Assembly (NCBI GenBank): GCA_031402225.1
Contig: JANNSD010000040.1
Coordinates: 1 to 64,000 of the forward strand
DNA from: JAGGAG01 sp031402225
GTDB taxonomy: Bacteria; Gemmatimonadota; Gemmatimonadetes; Gemmatimonadales; GWC2-71-9
Reading direction: 5' to 3'
DNA: 64,000 nt
In this document: one piece after another, positions 57,745 to 64,000 of the stretch
How the letters are laid out: each line of letters begins with the position of its first letter
How positions within the stretch are numbered: position 1 is the first letter of the stretch
Translations under genes and position numbers: made by a program
Notes under the pieces: model-generated
Database searches by the model: none
The model's input: the letters and a program-made list of their open reading frames with translations, nothing else
What the model was told of the DNA's origin: nothing

Positions 57745-57907
57745 CTCGCCTCGGATCACTTCGGGTGTAGCTCATCCTGTCAAAGGCCAGGACTGTGACA
57801 GTTGTCGGATTTGAGGAACTACATATATTGACTCTCCCCTGTTTGGCCCGAGCTAGTAATCGCGGTAACTCGGAGCGTAAATCATTGCTACATAAATACT
57901 TACGTTA

Positions 57908-58726
57908 ATGGCAAGGATCATTGCCATCGCCAACCAGAAGGGCGGCGTGGGGAAGACCACCACCGCCGTCAACCTGTCGGCGTCCCTGGCCATCGCTGAA
58001 AAGCGGACCCTGCTCGTGGATGCCGACCCACAAGGCAATGCGACCAGCGGCGTGGGCCTGAGCAAGGGTGAGCTCGACGCATCGCTGTACGACGTGATGG
58101 TCGATGGGCGCGACCCCGATGAAGTCATTGCGCGCGACGTCGGAATCCCGTTCCTCGATGTGCTGCCGGCGACGCAGGATCTCGTGGGCGCCGAACTCGA
58201 GCTGGTAAATCGTGTCGAGCGCGAAACCGCGCTTCGTCGCGGGCTTGCGCGGATTCGCGACCGCTACGACTTCATCATCATCGACTGCCCGCCCTCGCTC
58301 GGCCTGCTCACGCTCAATGTGCTGACCGCGGCGGATGGCGTCGTGATTCCGATTCAGTGCGAGTACTACGCACTCGAGGGCATCTCACAGCTCCTCAATA
58401 CCGTGCGCCTCGTGCAGCAGAACTTCAATCCGGGGCTCGCCATCGACGGCGTGCTCCTCACGATGTATGACGCCCGGCTCAATCTCTGCCGTCAGGTATC
58501 GGAGGACGCCAAGGAATATTTCGCGGCGCAGGTGTTCCGTACGGCGATTCCGCGCAATGTGCGGCTCGCCGAAGCGCCGAGCTTCGGCAAGCCGATCCTC
58601 CTCTATGACGTGCAGTCGGTCGGCGCCAAGAGCTACCTCGCAGTGGCGCAGGAGCTCGTGAAGCGCGCCGCGCGCGCGCCGGGCGATGTGGAGGCTGACG
58701 TGGTCGCACCCGAGGCCCAGGCATGA
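57908..58726 (+). CDS. parA: Chromosome partitioning ATPase ParA
   Basis: 272 aa. Deviant Walker A KGGVGKTT at about 11-18, switch region in DADPQGNATSG, and the Walker B stretch FIIIDCPPSLGLLTLN are intact. It binds DNA non-specifically and moves ParB-parS complexes. No Shine-Dalgarno is visible before the ATG at 57908 (leader ACTTACGTTA), so it may be leaderless or poorly initiated. Two parS sites lie upstream and parB overlaps by 4 nt. Confidence 0.97.
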   Translation: MARIIAIANQKGGVGKTTTAVNLSASLAIAEKRTLLVDADPQGNATSGVGLSKGELDASLYDVMVDGRDPDEVIARDVGIPFLDVLPATQDLVGAELELVNRVERETALRRGLARIRDRYDFIIIDCPPSLGLLTLNVLTAADGVVIPIQCEYYALEGISQLLNTVRLVQQNFNPGLAIDGVLLTMYDARLNLCRQVSEDAKEYFAAQVFRTAIPRNVRLAEAPSFGKPILLYDVQSVGAKSYLAVAQELVKRAARAPGDVEADVVAPEAQA

Positions 58727-59610
58727 GCGAGGGCAAGCGACTCGGCCGTGGGCTTGAAGCGCTCCTCGGGCCGGGAGTGTCGCGCGAGCAGGCTCAGGCA
58801 TCCGGTGCGCTGCGCGAACTCCCAGTCACCGCCATTCGGCCGAACCCGTTCCAGCCGCGCACGCATTTCGATCCCGCCGAACTCACCGACCTGACGCGTT
58901 CCATTGAGGCGTCCGGGCTGCTCCAGCCGATCGTGGTGCGTTCCGCCGGTGCCGGCAGCTACGAACTGATCGCGGGAGAGCGCCGCTGGCGCGCGGTGCA
59001 GCAGCTGGGCTGGGCCAGTGTGCCCGCCGTGGTGAAGGAAGCGGACGATCGCACGCTCCTCACCCTGGCCCTGGTGGAGAATCTCCAGCGCGACAACCTC
59101 TCGCCGATCGACGAAGCCCTGGGCTACCAGCGTCTCCTGGACGAATTCGCGATGCCGCAGCAGGAACTGGCGCGCATGGTGGGCCGGGACCGCTCAACGG
59201 TGGCCAATACCGTGCGGCTGCTCAAATTGCCGCTGTCGGTACGAGCGCTGTTGCACGAGAAGAAGCTCAGCGAGGGCCATGCGCGCGCGCTGCTGGCTCT
59301 GGAGCACCCGGCGGCGATCGAGCGGTTGGCCACGGACGCCGTGGCAGGTGGATGGTCGGTGCGTGAGCTCGAGGCGCGGGTGCGCGGTGATCGTCCGTCG
59401 AAAGCGCGCCAGCGCGCGGCGGGCACGGAGGTTCGGAACCCGAGTGCCGATGTCCGAAGGGTGGAGGAGGCATTGCGCCATCGCCTCGGCACCGACGTAC
59501 GGGTGACGGCAAAGCGCCGGGGGCGCGGACTGGTGACGCTGAGCTACTACTCCAACGATGACCTGGCACGGCTGCTCGAACTCATCCTGGGTCGACCCTT
59601 CGAAGGATGA
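58723..59610 (+). CDS. parB: Chromosome partitioning protein ParB
   Basis: 295 aa CTPase and DNA-binding clamp. N-terminal GKRLGRGLEALLG, the CTP-binding block ELIAGERRWRAVQQLGW (contains GERRxR), the DNA-binding helix-turn-helix LARMVGRDRSTVANTVRLLKLP, and a C-terminal dimer domain ending ELILGRPFEG are all visible. It overlaps parA by 4 nt (ATGA) and the M23 peptidase gene by 4 nt. Confidence 0.97.
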   Translation: MSEGKRLGRGLEALLGPGVSREQAQASGALRELPVTAIRPNPFQPRTHFDPAELTDLTRSIEASGLLQPIVVRSAGAGSYELIAGERRWRAVQQLGWASVPAVVKEADDRTLLTLALVENLQRDNLSPIDEALGYQRLLDEFAMPQQELARMVGRDRSTVANTVRLLKLPLSVRALLHEKKLSEGHARALLALEHPAAIERLATDAVAGGWSVRELEARVRGDRPSKARQRAAGTEVRNPSADVRRVEEALRHRLGTDVRVTAKRRGRGLVTLSYYSNDDLARLLELILGRPFEG

Positions 59611-60410
59611 CAAGCGCCGGCCGCACGCACGATACCCGGTACGTCACGATCCTCGTGCAACCGGACGGGGCGCTACAGGCGCGCAACTTCCGGTTGCCGC
59701 TGTGGGGGCTGCGGCTCGCGCTTGGCGCGATGACCGCCGTCGTGGGGCTGCTGGTGTTCGTCGCCCTCTCCTATGCGCCGCTGGTGCGCGCGGCGGCACG
59801 GGTACCGGCGCTCGAGCGAAAGGTGGCGCGGCTCGAGCTGGACAATGCGAAGATCCGGGAACTCGCTGCGGCGCTGGACAGCGTGGAGCGGCGCTACGAC
59901 CAGGTGCGGGGCATGATCGGCGGCGACGTGATGCCGGCCCTGGCGCGTGCATCGTCTACCTTGCCGCTGGCACCTCCGGTTCGAGCGAACACCACGCTGA
60001 GCCGCCGCTTTCCCTCGGGCGCCTCGGTGCCGGCCTTCTGGCCGCTCGACGACCCCAGCTACATGACGCGCGGCCGGTCCGCCGCCGACCCCGACGGTCC
60101 CCATGAAGGCGTGGACATCGCCGTCGCCACCGGCAGCATCGTGCGCGCGGCTGGCGGCGGCACCGTGCTGGACGCGGGACAGGATCCGGAGTTCGGGCTC
60201 TTCGTGCTCATCCAGCATCCCGACGACTACCAGACGCTGTACGGGCACCTGTCCCGCATCGTGACCCGCAAGGGTGCCGCGATCGAGCCGGGCGAGGTCA
60301 TTGGCCTCGCCGGAAATACCGGTCGATCGAGCGCGCCGCACCTGCATTTCGAGATCCGGCTCAAGGGAGCCGCCATCGATCCGCTTACGCTCGTGAAACA
60401 GGAGGGGTGA
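59607..60410 (+). CDS. M23 family metallopeptidase (membrane-anchored)
   Basis: 267 aa. A transmembrane helix (LGAMTAVVGLLVFVALSYA, about 39-57) is followed by a coiled coil (RVPALERKVARLELDNAKIRELA) and a LytM-type catalytic domain: HEGVDIAVATGS gives the first zinc His and Asp, HLHFEI the HxH pair. It cuts peptidoglycan cross-links or stem peptides in the periplasm. It overlaps parB (ATGA) and the bactofilin (TGATG). M23-bactofilin pairs are known to shape cells in other bacteria. Confidence 0.93.
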   Translation: MTSAGRTHDTRYVTILVQPDGALQARNFRLPLWGLRLALGAMTAVVGLLVFVALSYAPLVRAAARVPALERKVARLELDNAKIRELAAALDSVERRYDQVRGMIGGDVMPALARASSTLPLAPPVRANTTLSRRFPSGASVPAFWPLDDPSYMTRGRSAADPDGPHEGVDIAVATGSIVRAAGGGTVLDAGQDPEFGLFVLIQHPDDYQTLYGHLSRIVTRKGAAIEPGEVIGLAGNTGRSSAPHLHFEIRLKGAAIDPLTLVKQEG

Positions 60411-60808
60411 TGTCCATCTTTGCCGGGAACAAGGAAGGCGCAGGCGATAGCCCGCGTCGGCGCGCCAGCGACCTGATGCCGCTGTCGATCGTGGCGCACG
60501 ACCTCACCGTGACCGGTGACCTCGAGGCCGAGGGCGTGGTGAAGGTGGAGGGCAAGGTGAAAGGCACCATCCGCGCCGGGAGCCAGATCCTGGTGGCACC
60601 CGGCTCGCTGGTCGAGGGCGACCTCTACACCAAGGAGTGTGTCATCGGGGGCCAGGTGAAGGGCACCATCCACGCCTCGGAGCGGGTCGAACTGCAGGCA
60701 AGTGCCGTGATCGATGGGGACATCATGACCCAGCGCATCGCGATCCTGGAAGGGGCCCGGGTGTCGGGCGAGGTACGCATGGACGGGGAGGCCAGTCCCG
60801 CACCGTGA
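60410..60808 (+). CDS. Bactofilin (polymer-forming cytoskeletal protein)
   Basis: 132 aa, right-handed beta-helix of the bactofilin type: repeated short strands such as GDLEAEGVVKVEGKVKGTIRAG, VAPGSLVEGDLYTKECVIGG and ASAVIDGDIMTQRIAILEGARVSG. It lacks a membrane segment; bactofilins self-assemble without nucleotide. The N-terminal 25 residues are polar and unstructured. The ATG at 60410 has GGAGGG upstream. It overlaps the M23 stop by 1 nt and the BMP gene by 4 nt (GTGA). Confidence 0.94.
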   Translation: MSIFAGNKEGAGDSPRRRASDLMPLSIVAHDLTVTGDLEAEGVVKVEGKVKGTIRAGSQILVAPGSLVEGDLYTKECVIGGQVKGTIHASERVELQASAVIDGDIMTQRIAILEGARVSGEVRMDGEASPAP

Positions 60809-61773
60809 AGCTCGCGCGCCTGCTGTTCGGCCTGCTGGCCCTCGCGGCGTGCACGCGGGCTCCCGCGACGCCGGAAGGCTTTCGCGTCGGGCTGGTCACG
60901 CCGGGCTCGATCACCGACGCGGCGTGGAACTCCGGCGCGTATCACGGACTCGAGGCGATCCGCGATTCGCTTGGCGTGCCGGTGAGCCATGTCGAGGCGC
61001 GGACGCCGGCGGCGCAGGACGAGGCGCTGCGCGCCTATGCGGCGCAGGGCTACGCACTGGTGTTCGCGCACGGGTACGAGTTCCAGGATCCCGCTGAGCG
61101 AGTGAGCGCCGAATATCCACTCACAGTGTTCATCGTCACGTCGGGCGCGCGCACCATGAAGAACGTGTCGCCCATGATCTTCCGGCTGGACGAAGCGAGT
61201 TACCTGGCTGGCATGGTGGCGGGGCGCCTCACCACGTCGAACCTCATCGGCTTCGTGGGTGGTGTGGAACTGCCGCCGGTAAAGGCGGCGTACGAAGGGT
61301 GGGTGAACGGTGCGACGGCGGTGAACCCGAAGGTCCGGAGCCGGTCGACCTACCTCAACAACTGGGACGATGCCGCCCTCGGGCGCGAGGCGGCGCTGGC
61401 GCTGATCCGCGCGGGGGTCGACGTCTTCCATCACAATGCCGATGCCGCAGCGCTCGGGGTGTTCCAGGCGGCGAAGGAGACGCCAGGCGTGCTGGTGTTC
61501 GGCGCGAACGCCGACCAGTCGGCGCTCGCACCGGCCATCGTACCGGGCTCGGCGATGATCGACCTGCCCCGGGCGTTCCTGGCCATTGCACACGAGGTGC
61601 ACAAGGGAAACTTCGCGCCCCGGGTGATCGTGTTTGGTCTCGAGGGTGGGGTGGTACGCTACGCGGCGAACCCGGCGTTTGCCGGCAGCCTGCCGTCCGA
61701 TCTCGAGCCGCAACTCCAGCGCGCTCGTGACTCGATTGTCGCTGGCACCCTGAAGCCGGCGCCACCGCGATGA
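60805..61773 (+). CDS. BMP-family lipoprotein (ABC substrate-binding)
   Basis: 322 aa. GTG start at 60805; lipobox LAAC at about residues 13-16. The body matches the basic membrane protein/PnrA family: FRVGLVTPGSITDAAWN-SGAYHGLEAI (typical DxxWN), GYEFQDP, IGFVGGVELP and FHHNADAAALGVFQAA. Members bind purine nucleosides for import by a dual-NBD ABC transporter. The matching ATPase follows, separated by the Nif3-like gene; no permease is visible before the window ends. Confidence 0.9.
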   Translation: MKLARLLFGLLALAACTRAPATPEGFRVGLVTPGSITDAAWNSGAYHGLEAIRDSLGVPVSHVEARTPAAQDEALRAYAAQGYALVFAHGYEFQDPAERVSAEYPLTVFIVTSGARTMKNVSPMIFRLDEASYLAGMVAGRLTTSNLIGFVGGVELPPVKAAYEGWVNGATAVNPKVRSRSTYLNNWDDAALGREAALALIRAGVDVFHHNADAAALGVFQAAKETPGVLVFGANADQSALAPAIVPGSAMIDLPRAFLAIAHEVHKGNFAPRVIVFGLEGGVVRYAANPAFAGSLPSDLEPQLQRARDSIVAGTLKPAPPR

Positions 61774-62552
61774 GGCCGGTGGCGGCGCTTGCCGACGTGG
61801 CGGCGTACCTCGATGACTACCTTCGTGTCCGGGAGGTACCCGACTACGACGGCGCGCTGAACGGGCTGCAAGTGGAGAACGGCGGCACGATCGACCGCAT
61901 CGTCGCGGCTGTGGACGCGTCGCAGGCGACGATCGACGGGGTCGCGGCAGCTGGCGGATCCCCGCTCCTGCTGGTGCATCACGGCCTCTTCTTCGACGGC
62001 AACCTTCCGGTCACTGGCCGTCGATTTCGCCGCCTTCGTGCGCTGCTTGGCCATGATGTCGCGGTCTACTCGTCACACCTGCCGCTCGACGCCCACCCCG
62101 AGGTGGGCAACAATGCCGTGCTGGCGCGGCTCCTCGGCCTGGAACTGCAAGGGCCTTTCGGTACCCATCGTGGCAACCCGATTGGGGTCTGGGGTCTTGC
62201 GCCACCCAGCCTGGGCTCGCGCGATGCCCTCTCGGCGAGGCTGCAATCGGTGCTCGGACTGACGAGTGTTCCCCGGCTCATTGCGGGCGGTCCGTCGCGC
62301 GTCGAGCGGGTTGGGATCGTTACCGGCGGGGCGGGCACGATGGTCAGGGAGGCGCGCGAGGCGGGCCTCGACACGTTCGTCACCGGCGAGGGTCCGCACC
62401 ACACCTACTTCGACGCGATGGAGTTTGGCGTCAACGTCTTTCACGCCGGCCACTACGCCACGGAGACCGTGGGGGTGCGGGCCCTGGCGGAGCACGTCGG
62501 CACCAGGTTCGGCCTGCCGCATGCCTTCCACGATCATCCCACCGGCATGTGA
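61770..62552 (+). CDS. Nif3-like dinuclear metal centre hydrolase
   Basis: 260 aa, full length for the NIF3/YbgI (GTP cyclohydrolase 1 type 2-like) family. Metal-binding blocks are LLLVHHGLFF, YSSHLPLDAHPEVGNNAVLA and, near the end, FHAGHYATETVGVRALAEHV. The biological reaction in bacteria is uncertain. It overlaps the BMP gene (ATGA) and the ABC ATPase (GTGA). Why it sits between a binding protein and its ATPase is unclear. Confidence 0.92.
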   Translation: MRPVAALADVAAYLDDYLRVREVPDYDGALNGLQVENGGTIDRIVAAVDASQATIDGVAAAGGSPLLLVHHGLFFDGNLPVTGRRFRRLRALLGHDVAVYSSHLPLDAHPEVGNNAVLARLLGLELQGPFGTHRGNPIGVWGLAPPSLGSRDALSARLQSVLGLTSVPRLIAGGPSRVERVGIVTGGAGTMVREAREAGLDTFVTGEGPHHTYFDAMEFGVNVFHAGHYATETVGVRALAEHVGTRFGLPHAFHDHPTGM

Positions 62553-64000
62553 CGGGGCCCATTCTCGAACTCAGCAACATCCACAAGCGATTCGGCACGG
62601 TGCAGGCGCTCACGGCTGCCGGGCTGGTTGTGCGCGCTGGCGAAGTGCACGCTCTGCTGGGTGAGAATGGCGCCGGCAAGACGACGCTGATGCACGTAGC
62701 CAGCGGGATGCTGGCGCCCGATTCGGGGGAGATCCTGATCGACGGTGTGCCCCGGCGGCTGCGGTCGCCACGCGATGCGCGCGGAGCCGGGATCGGGCTG
62801 GTACACCAGCACTTCACATCCATTCCGGCCCTCACGGTTGCGGAGAACATCGCGCTCTTCGCCGGGTGGGAGGTGCGGCCGCGGGAGCTGGCGCTGCGCG
62901 TCGGCGCGCTGACCCAGCGGCTCAACCTTCCGCTCGACCCTGCGGCCCGGGCTGGAACCCTTCCGGTCGCGCTGCTGCAGCGGCTCGAGATCGTGAAGGC
63001 GCTCGCGGGCGATGCGCGGGTGCTCCTGCTCGATGAACCCACCGGCGTGCTGGCACCGAGTGAGGCGGACGAACTGCTGGCCCGGGCCCGCGCGTTCGCC
63101 GAGGCGGGCGGCGCGGTGGTGCTGATCACCCACAAACTGGATGAGGCGCTGCGGGGTGCTGACCGTGTGACGGTGCTGCGGCGGGGCGCGATGGTGCTTG
63201 AACGGGAGACGGGAGACGGGAGACGGGAGACGGAGGAGGGAACAGGGTTAGGAGTCAGGAGTCAGGAGCTGGGAGTACTGACACGGGCGATGATTGGGGA
63301 GGCGAGCATTCTCGACGAGCCGGTACCGGCATCGTTCACCGCGGAGGATGCGCCGAGGCGAGTGCATGTAGCGGGGCTCGAGGTGGCGCGCGAGTCGGGG
63401 CTGGGCATGGCAGTGAAGCAGGCGTCGCTTGGTATCAGGGCGGGAGAGATCGTGGCCGTGGCGGGGATCGAGGGCAGCGGCCAGCGAGAGCTGCTGCGTG
63501 CCATCGCCGGCGTGCTGCCGGTGTTCCGCGGAACGCGCGAGGTGACCCAGCCACTGGCGTTCATCCCGGAGGACCGCACCACGGAGGGATTGATCCCCGA
63601 GCTTTCGCTGACGGAGAATGTGGTGCTGGGTCTGGGACGATCAGCAAGCTGGGTAAGGCGAGGTCGCCTCGACTGGTCAGCGGCGAAGCGGCGCACCGGC
63701 GAGATGATTGCGGAGTTCGGGGTTCGCGCGGCCGGAACGGATGTGCCGGCAGCAACCCTGAGCGGCGGCAACCAGCAGAAGCTCATCATCGCGAGGGCAC
63801 TGGAGCGATTGCCGGCGGTCATCGTCGCCGAGAACCCGACGCGGGGCCTCGACGTGCAGGCCACCCGCGCGGTGCACGACCGGCTGCGCGAAGCGGCCGG
63901 GCGTGGCGTCGCGGTGCTGCTGTACTCCAACGACCTGGATGAAGTGATGACGCTGGGCCAGCGTATCGTGGTGATGGCGCGGGGAACGCTCCGGGAGGCC
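62549..64000 (+). CDS. Dual-NBD ABC transporter ATPase (nucleoside/sugar type), 3' truncated by window
   Basis: 484 codons visible, open at the window end. Starts at GTG 62549. NBD1 has Walker A GENGAGKTT, Walker B VLLLDEPTGVLA and switch His (LITHKL), but its signature LPVALLQ lacks the Gly of LSVGxxQ. NBD2 has the family-typical degenerate Walker A GIEGSGQREL and an intact signature LSGGNQQK, with PTRGLDVQ after. This is the RbsA/NupA-type domain order; with the BMP protein it suggests nucleoside uptake. The linker (about residues 218-245) is encoded by in-frame ACGGGAG heptamers. Confidence 0.9.
   Translation, partial: MTGPILELSNIHKRFGTVQALTAAGLVVRAGEVHALLGENGAGKTTLMHVASGMLAPDSGEILIDGVPRRLRSPRDARGAGIGLVHQHFTSIPALTVAENIALFAGWEVRPRELALRVGALTQRLNLPLDPAARAGTLPVALLQRLEIVKALAGDARVLLLDEPTGVLAPSEADELLARARAFAEAGGAVVLITHKLDEALRGADRVTVLRRGAMVLERETGDGRRETEEGTGLGVRSQELGVLTRAMIGEASILDEPVPASFTAEDAPRRVHVAGLEVARESGLGMAVKQASLGIRAGEIVAVAGIEGSGQRELLRAIAGVLPVFRGTREVTQPLAFIPEDRTTEGLIPELSLTENVVLGLGRSASWVRRGRLDWSAAKRRTGEMIAEFGVRAAGTDVPAATLSGGNQQKLIIARALERLPAVIVAENPTRGLDVQATRAVHDRLREAAGRGVAVLLYSNDLDEVMTLGQRIVVMARGTLREA
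63202..63276. repeat. Heptamer arrays ACGGGAG x4 and AGGAGTC x2 within the ABC ATPase
   Basis: ACGGGAG four times (63202-63229) plus a degenerate ACGGAGG, then AGGAGTC twice (63250-63263) plus AGGAGCT and GGGAGT. The frame stays open through all of it, coding for RETGDGRRETEEG and LGVRSQELGV in the inter-domain linker. The first unit is a rotation of the GGRAGAC array before sufS. Confidence 0.92.

Larger units (their letters stand above)
56879..57907. other. Gene-poor 1 kb region before parA
   Basis: No reading frame here is convincing. It opens with two GGCGTGAGGAGGAAC-type units (56889-56926), followed by nested inverted repeats (56957-57051), an inverted repeat at 57184-57208 in AT-richer DNA and two parS sites (57254, 57729). 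The stretch 57300-57700 is less GC-rich than its neighbours and has short frames on both strands with no recognisable domain; it may be decayed coding DNA or a centromere-like spacer. mnmG and rsmG, often found upstream of parA, are absent. Confidence 0.7.

Noticed and set aside
57336..57775. Short frames between the parS sites (for example one starting MLAVRSPLADALGI)
   Set aside because: No recognisable domain and no ribosome site; frames exist on both strands with equal quality. I list the region as gene-poor instead.
57828..57860. TTGACT and TAGTAA as a parA promoter
   Set aside because: The spacer is 20 nt, outside the usual 16-18 range, and no ribosome site follows; too weak to annotate.

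Overview
The window is a GC-rich, gene-dense bacterial chromosome segment that carries the replication-origin neighbourhood. The envelope genes indicate a diderm: a YidC with a large periplasmic domain, TonB-type and patatin-barrel proteins, and many lipoproteins. A GWxTD-domain lipoprotein, Ser/Thr kinases with a C-terminal TPR region and a SufR-led SUF operon, together with the base composition, suggest Gemmatimonadota. That placement is an inference from gene content; there is no rRNA here to test it.

Layout. 1-8.1 kb: helicase HrpB, a TonB-domain lipoprotein, cystathionine beta-synthase, D-Ala-D-Ala ligase, a rhomboid protease, a zincin and a CDGSH protein. 8.1-13.5 kb: the classic yidC-yidD-rnpA-rpmH cluster divergent from dnaA-dnaN. 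The dnaA promoter has a perfect DnaA box over its -35 element, and the dnaA-dnaN gap looks like a basal unwinding origin with DnaA-trios. 13.6-20 kb: mtgA, two paralogous secreted proteins, RNase P RNA on the minus strand and a large kinase. 20-29 kb: an AraC-type regulator, an amine oxidase-RidA pair, pyrE overlapping a second kinase, a GWxTD lipoprotein and polA. 29-47 kb: transporters, several secreted hydrolases (matrixin, M28, beta-lactamase-like), SufT-like factor, RNase D, a thioesterase/hydrolase fusion, 7Fe ferredoxin, a patatin with a predicted outer-membrane barrel, deformylase and a three-gene envelope cluster. 47.1-54 kb: sufR-sufB-sufC-sufD-sufS-sufU plus a bacilliredoxin. 54.6-56.9 kb: an ABC-2 exporter. 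56.9-57.9 kb: about 1 kb without a gene, carrying two parS sites. 57.9-64 kb: parA-parB-M23 peptidase-bactofilin-BMP lipoprotein-Nif3-like-ABC ATPase, seven genes joined by 1-4 nt overlaps; the last runs off the window.

The most unusual signal is a set of short-period tandem arrays in many intergenic gaps. Four simple unit types have 7 or 8 nt periods, and a further 21-22 nt type shares a GCGTGAGGAGGAAC-like core. Some touch start or stop codons (yidC, sufS, sufU, ferredoxin). Two lie inside coding sequence, in the linkers of polA and of the last ABC ATPase. Because 7 and 8 are not multiples of 3, gain or loss of one unit would shift frame, so these are candidate contingency sites as well as a signature of the genome.
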